DNA of 64,000 bases from Streptomyces echinatus (GCF_014203595.1 NZ_JACHJK010000004.1:434001-498000), one strand, 5' to 3'. Positions 45,672-54,367 are shown, numbered from the stretch's first letter. Notes: generated from the letters alone by a model not told the origin. Program-made: numbers and translations.

Positions 45672-46271
45672 CTAGCCCGTCACCTCGGTGGACGGCGGGC
45701 GCGTGGTGCCGGGGCGGTCGCGGACGTCGTCCGTGCACTCGTAGCGCCGCAGCGGCCCCGACCGCGGCCCGCCCAGGATGACCGAACCGTCGTCCTCGGT
45801 CGCCGCCGAGTCGGACAGGGTGCACACCAGCTGGGCCAGGGCGTACGGAGTGAGACGCGAGGGCGCCGCGCTCAGGCGCAGCGTGTCCTCGGGATCCTTC
45901 GGTCCGGGCCCGCTCACGTCGAGGCCGCCCGGCACGTACGTCGTGTACCCCGCGGAGCGCTCCGCGGCCGACGGCGACGCGGCCAGCTGGTCCAGCAGCC
46001 CCTGCGCCACGATCACCCGGCGCCGGGCGTCCGGGGTGCCCTCCGGGACCCGCACGGTGCGGTCCAGGGCCACCAGGGACGCCCCGCACAACAGGAAGAC
46101 CTGCACCGGCACCCCGCGCGAGGACTGCGTCGCCACGTCGGGCCCGGCCAGCGAGCACGGCACCCGGGACGGCGCCGCCCCGAAGTCGGTCGGCACCTCG
46201 GTCGGCCGGATGCCGCACCCGGTGAGCAGCACGCCCAGGAGGGGCAGCGCCAGCAGGCGTCGTACGGTCAT
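45672..46271 (-). CDS. Lipoprotein of the afsQ operon (AfsQ3-like)
   Basis: The 199-residue lipoprotein has signal L-L-A-L-P-L-L-G-V-L-L-T-G-C with a clear lipobox. Its start overlaps the stop of the sensor kinase gene by 4 nt (ATGA), which makes it the third gene of the response regulator-kinase-lipoprotein operon. In S. coelicolor the afsQ operon has the same third gene. It carries further cysteines (S-R-V-P-C, L-L-C-G, Q-L-V-C-T, Y-E-C-T) that could form extracytoplasmic disulfides. A GerMN-like fold is possible. It may help the kinase sense its signal; that is inference. Confidence 0.85.
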   Translation of the reverse strand: MTVRRLLALPLLGVLLTGCGIRPTEVPTDFGAAPSRVPCSLAGPDVATQSSRGVPVQVFLLCGASLVALDRTVRVPEGTPDARRRVIVAQGLLDQLAASPSAAERSAGYTTYVPGGLDVSGPGPKDPEDTLRLSAAPSRLTPYALAQLVCTLSDSAATEDDGSVILGGPRSGPLRRYECTDDVRDRPGTTRPPSTEVTG

Positions 46272-47857
46272 GACCCCTCCTTTCCCGAACCGTCCTGATC
46301 GTTCCCGCCGTCCTCGCCGCCTCCGTCGTCCTCCTCGGTCAGCCGTGAGGCGTCCCGTGGCAGCCGGAGCGTGAACACCGCCCCGCCCTCCGGCGAGTTG
46401 GCGGCGGTGATCTCGCCGCCGTGGATGTGCGCGTTCTCCAGGGCGATGGAGAGGCCCAGTCCGCTGCCCTCGGACCGCGGCCGGGAGGCGCTGGCTTTGT
46501 AGAAGCGGTCGAAGACGTGCGGCAGGACGTCCTCGGGAATGCCGGGCCCGTGGTCGCGGACCCGGATCTCGATCGCCTCGTCCGCCTCCCGAACCGACAC
46601 CCGCACCGGCGAGCCGCCGTGCTTGAGCGCGTTGCCGATCAGATTGGCCAGGATGACGTCCAGGCGGCGCGGGTCGAGGAGGGCGTGGATGCCGCGCTCG
46701 GCGTCCAGGTCGACCGCGTCCAGCCAGGCCCGGGCGTCGATGCAGGCGGTGATCTGGTCGGCGAGGTCGACGTCGTCCAGGACCAGCCGGGCGGTGCCCG
46801 CGTCGAAGCGGGTGACCTCCATCAGGTTCTCGACGAGGTCGTTCAGCCGCCGGGTCTCGCTGACCACCAGCCGGACCGCCGGTTCGATCATCGGGTCGAT
46901 GCTCCCCGACTCGAACTCCAGCTCCTCCTCCAGCACCTCCGTCACGGCGGTGATGGCGGTGAGCGGCGTGCGCAGCTCATGGCTCATGTCGGCGACGAAC
47001 CGGCGGGACGCGTCGTCCCGTGCGGCCATCTCCGCGACCCGCTGCTCCAGCGCCTCGGCCGCGTTGTTGAACGTCCGGGACAGATCGGCAAGTTCGTCGG
47101 TGCCGGACACCTGCAGCCGGGTGTCCAGCCTGCCCTCGCCGAGCCGGCGCGCGGCCACCCCGAGCCGGTGCACCGGCTTCAGCACGGTCGTGGCGGCGGC
47201 CTGCGCGAGCAGCGCGGAGCCGATCAGCGCCAGTGCGGTGGCGATGCCCAGCGACCAGGCCAGCGAGTTGAGGTCCTTCGCCTCCGGCTCCAGCGACTTC
47301 GCCATGTAGCCGGTCGGACCGCCGCCGATGACGCGCGTCCCGGCGACCAGATACGGCGCTCCGTTGTCCGTGACCCGCTGCCAGTACAGGTGGTATGGCT
47401 CCTTGTTGGCACCGCTCACCGGCTGCCGTTTGTTCACGGCCGCGCGCAGCGACTCGGGCACGTCCTCCAGCGCGAAGCCGTTGATGCCGCCCGAGTTGCC
47501 GTACACCGTGCCGCCGTCGGCGTCCTGGCCGACCAGCAGCACGCTGAACCGCTGGCTGCTGGCGGCCATCTGGCCCGCCGCCCGCTGCAGTTGGTCCTGG
47601 CTCGGGTGCGCGGGCAGCGCGCCCGCGCGGTTCTGCATCTCCTGCCGGAAGTCGCGCAGCACCGCGTCCTGGGTGCGGGTGAGCACCGCCTCCCGGTTGA
47701 GCCAGTAGGCGATGCCCGACGCCGACACCGCGGCGGTGAGCGCGACCAGTGCGAAGACCAGCACCAGACGCAGCCGCAGGCTGGTGAACCTGAGCCGCGA
47801 CAGACTTCCCTTGCGCCCCGCGGTCCAGCCGCGCAGCCCCCCTTGCGTATCGGTCAC
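46268..47857 (-). CDS. afsQ2: Sensor histidine kinase AfsQ2
   Basis: The 529-residue kinase has an N-terminal membrane segment (L-V-L-V-F-A-L-V-A-L-T-A-A-V), an extracytoplasmic sensor region of about 140 residues, a second membrane segment (A-L-A-L-I-G-S-A-L-L-A-Q), a HAMP domain, the phosphoacceptor box S-H-E-L-R-T-P-L-T, and ATP-binding N box (N-L-I-G-N-A-L-K-H-G), D-H-G-P-G-I-P and G-S-G-L-G-L-S. The GTG at 47857 overlaps the regulator's stop (GTGA). Identity rests on similarity I recall to S. coelicolor AfsQ1/AfsQ2 and on the adjacent sigQ. In S. coelicolor this system affects antibiotic production under certain nitrogen conditions. Confidence 0.93.
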   Translation of the reverse strand: MTDTQGGLRGWTAGRKGSLSRLRFTSLRLRLVLVFALVALTAAVSASGIAYWLNREAVLTRTQDAVLRDFRQEMQNRAGALPAHPSQDQLQRAAGQMAASSQRFSVLLVGQDADGGTVYGNSGGINGFALEDVPESLRAAVNKRQPVSGANKEPYHLYWQRVTDNGAPYLVAGTRVIGGGPTGYMAKSLEPEAKDLNSLAWSLGIATALALIGSALLAQAAATTVLKPVHRLGVAARRLGEGRLDTRLQVSGTDELADLSRTFNNAAEALEQRVAEMAARDDASRRFVADMSHELRTPLTAITAVTEVLEEELEFESGSIDPMIEPAVRLVVSETRRLNDLVENLMEVTRFDAGTARLVLDDVDLADQITACIDARAWLDAVDLDAERGIHALLDPRRLDVILANLIGNALKHGGSPVRVSVREADEAIEIRVRDHGPGIPEDVLPHVFDRFYKASASRPRSEGSGLGLSIALENAHIHGGEITAANSPEGGAVFTLRLPRDASRLTEEDDGGGEDGGNDQDGSGKEGS

Positions 47858-48531
47858 TGAGGCGAGTCCAGGCGGTAGCCGACACCACGGACGGTACGGA
47901 TCAGCGTCGGGGAGGACGGCACGTCCTCGACCTTGGCGCGCAGCCGCTGCACACACGCGTCGACCAGGCGTGAGTCACCCAGGTAGTCGTGCTCCCAGAC
48001 CAGGCGCAGCAACTGCTGCCGGGAGAGCGCCTGACCGGGCCGCCGGCTCAGCTCCAGCAGCAGCCTGAGCTCGGTCGGGGTCAGCTGGAGGTCCTCGCCG
48101 TTCTTCGTGACGGTCATCGCCGAGCGGTCGATGACGAGGTTGCCGAAGGTCGCCGAGTCGCTGGACTCGCGCTCCCCGCGCCGCAGCACGGCCCGGATCC
48201 GGGCGTCGAGCACCCGCCCCTGCACCGGCTTGACGACGTAGTCGTCGGCCCCCGACTCGAGCCCGACCACGACGTCGATGTCGTCGTTGCGCGCGGTCAG
48301 CAGAATGATCGGCAGCTGGTCGGTGCGCCGGATGCGGCGGCACACCTCGAACCCGTCGATGCCGGGCAGCATCACGTCCAGCACGATCAGGTCCGGCCGC
48401 TGCTCACGCAGCAGCTTCAGACCGTCCTCGCCGCTGGCAGCGGTGGCCACCCGGTGGCCCTGGCGCGTCAGGGAGAGCTCCAGGGCCGTACGGATGGCGT
48501 CGTCGTCCTCGATCAGCAACAGGGAAGGCAC
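47854..48531 (-). CDS. afsQ1: OmpR-family response regulator AfsQ1
   Basis: The 225-residue regulator has receiver motifs I-E-D-D-D, phosphoacceptor V-L-D-V-M-L-P, conserved T and K (L-L-T-A-R, V-V-K-P), and an OmpR winged-helix domain (T-P-T-E-L-R-L-L-L-E-L ... V-R-G-V-G-Y-R-L). The sequence is nearly what I remember for S. coelicolor AfsQ1. The GTG at 48531 matches that protein's start; an ATG at 48549 would add six residues. It is divergent from sigQ, and an AfsQ1-box-like site lies between them. Confidence 0.94.
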   Translation of the reverse strand: MPSLLLIEDDDAIRTALELSLTRQGHRVATAASGEDGLKLLREQRPDLIVLDVMLPGIDGFEVCRRIRRTDQLPIILLTARNDDIDVVVGLESGADDYVVKPVQGRVLDARIRAVLRRGERESSDSATFGNLVIDRSAMTVTKNGEDLQLTPTELRLLLELSRRPGQALSRQQLLRLVWEHDYLGDSRLVDACVQRLRAKVEDVPSSPTLIRTVRGVGYRLDSPQ

Positions 48532-48638
48532 GGGCTCATTCTGGCCCATGGACGGGGTGTCGTACGACCTGCTGACACATTGCCTTCCCTGGTGCCACCA
48601 CCTGTGCGCGGTGTGTGACGGGCCTGGGAGTGACCCCT

Positions 48639-48654
48639 GTGACAGGTCTGTGAC
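48639..48654 (+). promoter_or_regulatory. AfsQ1-box-like site between afsQ1 and sigQ
   Basis: GTGAC-n6-GTGAC matches the published S. coelicolor AfsQ1 consensus GTnAC-n6-GTnAC. Further GTGAC copies lie just upstream (about 48615 and 48630), forming a cluster of half sites. It is about 118 nt upstream of the sigQ start. Confidence 0.75.
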
Positions 48655-48771
48655 AGTCGACGGACACGGCGATGAAGTGGCCCCGGCAGTCTTTTCGTCA
48701 CGGGCCGGACGGCGAGCCGGAACCGGCCCGGCAAGACCGAATCACCGGAAGTCCACGACGGGGAGCGCGAG

Positions 48772-49533
48772 ATGAAAACGCTGCACGGCATCAGCACCAG
48801 CGCAGTGATCACGCGCCTGCACGACGTGCACCGGGGATCCGAGAAGTCCGGTGTCGTGAGCGGGCGGGGGTGCGCTCGCGGCGCCGGGCGTCAGCACCCG
48901 GCATACATGTCGGTGGTCGACGCGAACACGGGGGAGCCCGCGGCGGCCGCCGCCATGGGCACGGCCGGGGGAGCCGCGTACGGGGAGGACTCGGGGGAGC
49001 GCCGCTCGCTGAGCGAGGCGGAGTTCACCGCCTACGTCCAGGAGCGCCGCGCCTCCCTGTACGCCACCGCCTACCACCTGACCGGTGACCGCTTCGAGGC
49101 CGAGGACCTGCTGCAGAGCGCGCTGTTCTCGACGTACAAGGCGTGGGACCGGATCAGCGACAAGGCGGCGGTCGGCGGATACCTGCGCCGCACCATGACG
49201 AACCTGCACATCAGCGCCTGGCGGCGGCGCAAGCTCAACGAGTACCCGACCGAGGAACTGCCGGAGACGCCGGGCGAGACGGACGCGATGCGCGGCACCG
49301 AGCTGCGCGCGGTCCTGTGGCAGGCGCTGGCCCGGCTGCCCGAACTCCAGCGCACCATGCTGGTCCTGCGCTACTACGAGGGCCGCACGGACCCGGAGAT
49401 CGCGGAGATCCTCGGCATCAGTGTCGGCACGGTGAAGTCCAGCATCTGGCGGTCGCTCCGCCGGCTGCGCGAGGACGAGGTCCTCAGCTTCGGCCGTGAC
49501 GAGGAGGACGCCTTCGGCGAACTGGTCGCCTGA
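48772..49533 (+). CDS. sigQ: RNA polymerase sigma factor SigQ (SigE-type ECF)
   Basis: The 253-residue protein has an N-terminal extension of about 85 low-complexity residues, then sigma region 2 (Y-H-L-T-G-D-R-F-E-A-E-D-L-L-Q-S-A) and region 4 (L-P-E-L-Q-R-T-M-L-V-L-R-Y-Y-E ... I-L-G-I-S-V-G-T-V-K-S). This is the SigE-like branch common in Streptomyces. The ATG has GGGGAG six nt upstream. Placement divergent from afsQ1 matches sigQ, which in S. coelicolor is an AfsQ1 target and antagonises its output. Confidence 0.92.
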   Translation: MKTLHGISTSAVITRLHDVHRGSEKSGVVSGRGCARGAGRQHPAYMSVVDANTGEPAAAAAMGTAGGAAYGEDSGERRSLSEAEFTAYVQERRASLYATAYHLTGDRFEAEDLLQSALFSTYKAWDRISDKAAVGGYLRRTMTNLHISAWRRRKLNEYPTEELPETPGETDAMRGTELRAVLWQALARLPELQRTMLVLRYYEGRTDPEIAEILGISVGTVKSSIWRSLRRLREDEVLSFGRDEEDAFGELVA

Positions 49534-49564
49534 GGCTCAGGGGTCACGGGGGTGACCTGAGGGG

Positions 49565-49678
49565 GCAACGGGGAAACGGGGACCACTGGGGGGTGGACCC
49601 ACGGGGGGAAGACGGGGGACAACGGGGAAAAAACGGGGACCACTGGGGGGTGGGCCCACGGGGGAACTACGGGGGAGC
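49565..49678 (+). repeat. Two imperfect G-rich direct repeats downstream of sigQ
   Basis: Two copies of about 55 nt share aacggggaaa, acggggaccactgggggg, gtgg and cccacggggg. Between 49561 and 49675 the + strand has eleven runs of four to six G separated by short spacers. Such a strand can form G-quadruplexes in DNA or in the sigQ 3' untranslated RNA. No ordinary terminator hairpin is visible here. Confidence 0.85.
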
Positions 49679-49743
49679 AAGAGAAGCGGGACTGGTGGGC
49701 CGGGGGGTCCGACCAGTCCCGTTTCGCGTTTCCGGTACGGCCG

Positions 49744-50379
49744 TCACGCCGCCGTCTGCTGGCGCGCCTGCCGGCCGGCCGCCGCGGCCGCGAGCCGGCC
49801 GAGCGCCTCGTGCAGGTCGCACGGGCGCGCGCCGAGGGACACCTGGCGGGTGATGATCGACCGCTCCGCGCGCATCAGCCGCCAGCCGCGGCGCAGCAGG
49901 AACGGCACCGACTTGCGGCCCTCCTTCAGGTCCCGCAGGAAGCGCCGCCGGAAGGTGGTGACCGGCCCGCGGGTCAGGCACAGCGCGTCCGCGAGCAGAC
50001 CGCGCTCCCGGCAGCGCTCGACGATCTCCGCGGCGAAGATGCCCTCCGCGATGAACAGCGGGGTACGGCCGATGCTCAGCGTCTCCTCGCCGGTACGGGC
50101 GCTCAGCGAGATGTCGTACACCGGCACCGGCGTCGAGCCGGTCGCGCAGAGCCGGGCGATGGCCTCGACCGCGACATCCGCGTCCCATGACTCCGGATGG
50201 TCCCAGTCGATGTCCGAACTCCCCTGCACCAGGGGCAGAGTCGGGTCGTCGGCCTCCTTGTAGAAGTCGTCCAGACGCAGGACGGGAAGCCCGGAACGGG
50301 CGGCGACGAGTGACTTGCCCGAGCCCGAGGGGCCGCACAGCAGCACGACACGGGCGGGGGACGGGGGATGAAGGCTCAC
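49744..50379 (-). CDS. Uridine-kinase-like P-loop protein
   Basis: The 211-residue protein has Walker A G-P-S-G-S-G-K-S near the N-terminus and D-D-F-Y-K-E (the nucleoside-binding aspartate segment of uridine kinases), followed by P-x-Y-D and a C-terminal basic region. It probably phosphorylates uridine/cytidine or a related small molecule in the cytoplasm. The GTG at 50379 starts immediately before the P-loop. It converges on sigQ across the G-rich repeats. It could serve nucleoside salvage with the genes around it, though no shared operator is seen. Confidence 0.88.
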   Translation of the reverse strand: MSLHPPSPARVVLLCGPSGSGKSLVAARSGLPVLRLDDFYKEADDPTLPLVQGSSDIDWDHPESWDADVAVEAIARLCATGSTPVPVYDISLSARTGEETLSIGRTPLFIAEGIFAAEIVERCRERGLLADALCLTRGPVTTFRRRFLRDLKEGRKSVPFLLRRGWRLMRAERSIITRQVSLGARPCDLHEALGRLAAAAAGRQARQQTAA

Positions 50380-50506
50380 GGAACACCAGTTTGACGCATG
50401 GGGGGCGCCCTGCCGACCCCGCGGGTCGGCTTTTGAGCGTGAGTCTCACCTCAACTACCCTTCGTGCCGGAACAATCACCCAGCGCACTCGAAGGCGGCA
50501 ACAGCG

Positions 50507-50911
50507 ATGGCCCGACACACTTCCCCGCAGCACCCCACCGCGCGGCGCGCCCTGATCCTCCTCGCCACCGCCGGAGCGGCCCTGGGGGCCGGCTCGGCCG
50601 CCGCGCAGGCGGACGTCGGCCCGCACCTCGTGAACGCGCCGTCGCGGCCCACCTCGCTGGGCAAGATCGACCCGCAGGCGGGCCTGACGGCCCTCACCGG
50701 CACGCCCGGCTACGTCACCGGCCCGGTCGCCGGCCTCAAGCCCAATCCGCTGGCGGGCACGGGCGTCGACCCCCTCGACAACGGAGTGGGCACCCAACTG
50801 GCCGATTTCAAGCCGGTGGGTTCCCGGACGCTGACGAGGCCCGTGGCTGAGGCGCCGACCATGGAGAGCGTGCCGGTGGTCGGCTACGTCCTCGGGATGG
50901 CTGACAACTGA
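50507..50911 (+). CDS. Small secreted protein, unknown function
   Basis: The 134-residue protein has a twin-arginine-free Sec-type signal (A-R-R-A-L-I-L-L-A-T-A-G-A-A-L, cleavage near A-Q-A-D at about residue 35). The mature part of about 100 residues is rich in Pro, Gly and Leu and has no cysteine. The ATG is preceded by gaaggcggcaacagcg, a modest ribosome-binding site. It is transcribed alone, opposite to the kinase gene upstream and to the aldehyde dehydrogenase gene downstream. No family was recognised. Confidence 0.8.
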   Translation: MARHTSPQHPTARRALILLATAGAALGAGSAAAQADVGPHLVNAPSRPTSLGKIDPQAGLTALTGTPGYVTGPVAGLKPNPLAGTGVDPLDNGVGTQLADFKPVGSRTLTRPVAEAPTMESVPVVGYVLGMADN

Positions 50912-51022
50912 CGGTGCTCCGTCAGAGGCGCGCGGCTGTGATCGAGAAGCGGCCTCGGCGCGCGGACGCGGCCGGTCGCGGGCTCACCCGTGGCCGGCCG
51001 CGTCCGTGGACCCCTGGTCCGG

Positions 51023-51949
51023 TCAGTACGACGAGCCCGACGCGCCCAGCGAGCCCGTCGGGTGCCACACCGTCTTCGTCTCCAGGAACGCCGTCATCCG
51101 GTCGATGCCCGGCGTCTCGAAGTAATCCACACCCTGTGGACGGAGCACCCGCTTCAGGTTGTCGGCCGCCGCGATCTCCAGCTCCCTCGCCAGCGCCTCG
51201 TCGGCGCCCGCGAGGTCGATCGCGTTGACGTCCTGGTGCGCGGCCAGCGGCGCCGCGATCTCCGCCGTACGGCCGGACAGGACGTTGACCACGCCGCCGG
51301 GGACGTCGGAGGTGGCCAGCACCTCACCCAGGGACAGCGCCGGCAGCGGGGCCTTCTCGGAGGCGATCACGACCGCCGTGTTGCCGGTGGCGATCACCGG
51401 GGCCACGACCGACACCAGACCGAGGAAGGACGACTGCTGCGGGGCCAGGACGGCGACCACACCGGTCGGCTCGGGGGAGGAGAGGTTGAAGTACGGGCCC
51501 GCGACCGGGTTGGCACCGCCGATCACCTGGGCGATCTTGTCGGTCCAGCCCGCGTACCAGACCCAGCGGTCGACGGCCGCGTCGACGACCGCCGCCGCCT
51601 TCGGCCTCGACAGGCCCTCGGCGTCCGCGACCTCCCGGACGAACTGCTCCCTGCGGCCCTCCAGCATCTCCGCGACGCGGTAGAGGACCTGGCCGCGGTT
51701 GTACGCGGTCGCGCCGGCCCAGCCGCCGAACGCCTTGCGCGCGGCCACGACCGCGTCACGGGCGTCCTTGCGGGACGACTGCGGAGCGTTGGCCAGCCAG
51801 TTGCCCTTCGAGTCCGACACCTCGTACACCCGGCCGCTCTCGGAACGCGGGAACTTCCCGCCGACGTACAGCTTGTAGGTCTTGAAGACGGAGAGCCGCT
51901 CGGTCTTTTCGGTCTTCTCAGCCTTTTCGGTCTTCTCAGCAGTGCTCAT
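51023..51949 (-). CDS. Truncated aldehyde-dehydrogenase paralogue, probably non-catalytic
   Basis: The 308-residue protein aligns with the N-terminal NAD-binding part of aldehyde dehydrogenases (Y-V-G-G-K-F-P-R ... V-V-A-V-L-A-P-Q, then I-A-T-G-N-T-A-V-V-I-A-S-E). It lacks the catalytic-cysteine segment G-Q-x-C-C and the oligomerisation domain, jumping to W-H-P-T-G-S near its end. It starts on the base after the stop of the full-length enzyme gene (0-nt gap). The N-terminus has a Lys/Glu/Thr repeat (E-K-T-E-K-A-E-K-T-E-K). A structural or regulatory partner of the full-length enzyme is likely. I recall the same pair beside deoC in other Streptomyces. Confidence 0.88.
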   Translation of the reverse strand: MSTAEKTEKAEKTEKTERLSVFKTYKLYVGGKFPRSESGRVYEVSDSKGNWLANAPQSSRKDARDAVVAARKAFGGWAGATAYNRGQVLYRVAEMLEGRREQFVREVADAEGLSRPKAAAVVDAAVDRWVWYAGWTDKIAQVIGGANPVAGPYFNLSSPEPTGVVAVLAPQQSSFLGLVSVVAPVIATGNTAVVIASEKAPLPALSLGEVLATSDVPGGVVNVLSGRTAEIAAPLAAHQDVNAIDLAGADEALARELEIAAADNLKRVLRPQGVDYFETPGIDRMTAFLETKTVWHPTGSLGASGSSY

Positions 51950-53401
51950 TCAGCGCTCGCCCTCCGGGCTCGACGGGGCGAGGTACGCCTCCAGGCCGTG
52001 GCGGCCGCCCTCGCGGCCGAAGCCCGACTCCTTGTAGCCGCCGAACGGCGACGCCGGGTCGAACTTGTTGAACGTGTTGGACCAGACGACACCGGCGCGC
52101 AGCTTGCCGGCGACGGCCAGGATGCGGGAGCCCTTCTCGGTCCAGATGCCCGCGGACAGGCCGTACTGCGTGTTGTTCGCCTTGGCGACCGCCTCGTCCG
52201 GCGTGCGGAAGGTGAGGACCGACAGCACCGGGCCGAAAATCTCGTCGCGGGCGATGGTGTGCGCCTGGGTGACGTTCGTGAACAGCGTCGGCGCGAACCA
52301 GTAGCCGGAGGAGGGGAGCTCGCAGGCCGGGGACCAGCGCTCGGCGCCCTCCGCCTCGCCCCGCTCGGCCAGCGCGGTGATCCGGGCCAGCTGCTCGGCG
52401 GAGTTGATCGCGCCGATGTCGGTGTTCTTGTCCAGCGGGTCGCCGAGGCGCAGCGTGGACAGGCGGCGCTTGAGGGAGTCCAGCAGCTCGTCCTGGATCG
52501 ACTCCTGGACGAGGAGGCGGGAGCCCGCGCAGCAGACCTGGCCCTGGTTGAAGAAGATGCCGGTGACGATGCCCTCGACGGCCTGGTCGATCGGGGCGTC
52601 GTCGAAGACGATGTTGGCGCCCTTGCCGCCCAGTTCGAGGGTGAGCTTCTTGCTCGTGCCGGCGACCGTGCGGGCGATCTCCTTGCCCACAGCGGTGGAG
52701 CCGGTGAAGGCCACCTTGTTCACGTCCGGGTGCGCGACGAGCGCGGCGCCCGCGTCGCCGTAGCCCGGCAGGATGTTGACGACACCCTTGGGCAGGCCCG
52801 CCTGGCGGCAGATGTCCGCGAAGAAGAGCGCGGACAGGGGGGTCGTCTCGGCCGGCTTCAGGACGACCGTGTTGCCGGTCGCCAGCGCCGGGGCGATCTT
52901 CCACGCCAGCATCAGCAGCGGGAAGTTCCACGGGATGACCTGGCCGGCCACGCCCAGCGGCTTCGGGTTCGCGCCGAAGCCGGCGTGGTCGAGCTTGTCG
53001 GCCCAGCCCGCGTAGTAGAAGAAGTGCGCGGCGACCAGCGGGAGGTCCGCGTCCCGGGTCTCCTTGATCGGCTTGCCGTTGTCCAGCGTCTCCAGGACGG
53101 CCAGCTCACGGCTGCGCTCCTGGACGATCCGGGCGATGCGGAACAGGTACTTGGCGCGCTCGGAGCCGGGCAGCGCCGACCATTTCACGAACGCCTTGCG
53201 GGCGGCCCTCACCGCGCGGTCGACGTCCTCGGCGCCGGCCCGGGCGACCTCGGAGAGGACCTCCTCGGACGACGGCGAGACCGTCTTGAAGACCTTGCCG
53301 TCGGCGGCCTCGGTGAACTCGCCGTCGATGAACAGGCCGTACGAGGGCGCGATGTCGAGGATCGCGCGGGACTCGGGGGCGGGTGCGTACTCGAATGCCA
53401 T
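51950..53401 (-). CDS. NAD(P)+-dependent aldehyde dehydrogenase
   Basis: The 483-residue enzyme is full length: P-W-N-F-P for cofactor positioning, K-P-A-E-T-T-P with the NAD-binding lysine, F-T-G-S-T-A-V-G-K, L-E-L-G-G-K-G-A with the general-base glutamate, and G-Q-V-C-C-A-G with the catalytic cysteine. It lies between deoC (6 nt upstream) and the truncated paralogue, so oxidation of the acetaldehyde released by DeoC is the likely job. Substrate choice is inferred from context. Confidence 0.93.
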   Translation of the reverse strand: MAFEYAPAPESRAILDIAPSYGLFIDGEFTEAADGKVFKTVSPSSEEVLSEVARAGAEDVDRAVRAARKAFVKWSALPGSERAKYLFRIARIVQERSRELAVLETLDNGKPIKETRDADLPLVAAHFFYYAGWADKLDHAGFGANPKPLGVAGQVIPWNFPLLMLAWKIAPALATGNTVVLKPAETTPLSALFFADICRQAGLPKGVVNILPGYGDAGAALVAHPDVNKVAFTGSTAVGKEIARTVAGTSKKLTLELGGKGANIVFDDAPIDQAVEGIVTGIFFNQGQVCCAGSRLLVQESIQDELLDSLKRRLSTLRLGDPLDKNTDIGAINSAEQLARITALAERGEAEGAERWSPACELPSSGYWFAPTLFTNVTQAHTIARDEIFGPVLSVLTFRTPDEAVAKANNTQYGLSAGIWTEKGSRILAVAGKLRAGVVWSNTFNKFDPASPFGGYKESGFGREGGRHGLEAYLAPSSPEGER

Positions 53402-53407
53402 GGGGGA

Positions 53408-54367
53408 TCAGTCCACCGTCACGTAGTCGGGACCGGAGTAGCGGCCGGTGGCCAGCTTCTGCCGCTGCATCAGCAGGTCGTTCAGCAGCGAGGAGGCGCC
53501 GAAGCGGAACCAGTGGTTGTCCAGCCAGTCCTCACCCGCCGTCTCGTTGACCAGGACCAGGAACTTGATCGCGTCCTTGGTGGTGCGGATGCCGCCGGCG
53601 GGCTTCACACCGACCTGGGTACCGGTCTGGGCGCGGAAGTCGCGCACCGCCTCCAGCATCAGCAGGGTGTTCGCCGGGGTCGCGTTGACGGCGACCTTGC
53701 CGGTGGAGGTCTTGATGAAGTCGGCGCCCGCCAGCATGCCGACCCAGGAGGCGCGGCGGATGTTGTCGTACGTCGACAGCTCGCCGGTCTCGAAGATGAC
53801 CTTCAGCCGGGCGCTCGTCCCGCAGGCCTCCTTCACGGCGACGATCTCGTCGTACACCTTGAGGTACTTGCCGGCCAGGAACGCGCCCCGGTCGATGACC
53901 ATGTCGATCTCGTCGGCGCCGGCGGCGACGGCGTCACGGACGTCGGCCAGCTTCACGTCGAGGGCGGCGCGGCCGGCCGGGAAGGCGGTGGCGACCGAGG
54001 CGACCTTCACACCGGAGCCGGCGACGGCCTCCTTGGCGACGGCCACCATGTCGGGGTAGACGCAGACGGCGGCCGTCGTGGGGGTCGTCCGGTCCGTGGG
54101 ATCGGGGTGGACCGCCTTGGCGCCGAGCGCCCGGACCTTGCCCGGGGTGTCCGCGCCTTCCAGCGTCGTCAGGTCGACCATCGAGATGGCGAGGTCGATG
54201 GCGTACGCCTTCGCGGTGGTCTTGATGGAACGGGTGCCGAGAGACGCGGCGCGCGCCTCCAGGCCGACCGCGTCGACGCCGGGCAGCCCGTGGAGGAAGC
54301 GGCTCAGCGTGCTGTCGGACGCGGTGACGTCCGAGAGAGCGTGTGCTGTGGGTGCAGTGGTGGGCAT
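53408..54367 (-). CDS. deoC: Deoxyribose-phosphate aldolase
   Basis: The 319-residue enzyme has the DeoC Schiff-base lysine in D-F-I-K-T-S-T-G-K, V-K-V-I-F-E-T-G-E-L with a second conserved lysine, and G-V-K-P-A-G-G-I-R. It cleaves 2-deoxyribose-5-phosphate to glyceraldehyde-3-phosphate and acetaldehyde. It is longer than the E. coli enzyme by an N-terminal extension, as in the eukaryotic-like long branch. The ATG at 54367 is chosen because a frame to 54409 would read through the operator. The three-gene unit deoC-aldehyde dehydrogenase-truncated paralogue is controlled by an exact nucleoside operator. Confidence 0.94.
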   Translation of the reverse strand: MPTTAPTAHALSDVTASDSTLSRFLHGLPGVDAVGLEARAASLGTRSIKTTAKAYAIDLAISMVDLTTLEGADTPGKVRALGAKAVHPDPTDRTTPTTAAVCVYPDMVAVAKEAVAGSGVKVASVATAFPAGRAALDVKLADVRDAVAAGADEIDMVIDRGAFLAGKYLKVYDEIVAVKEACGTSARLKVIFETGELSTYDNIRRASWVGMLAGADFIKTSTGKVAVNATPANTLLMLEAVRDFRAQTGTQVGVKPAGGIRTTKDAIKFLVLVNETAGEDWLDNHWFRFGASSLLNDLLMQRQKLATGRYSGPDYVTVD

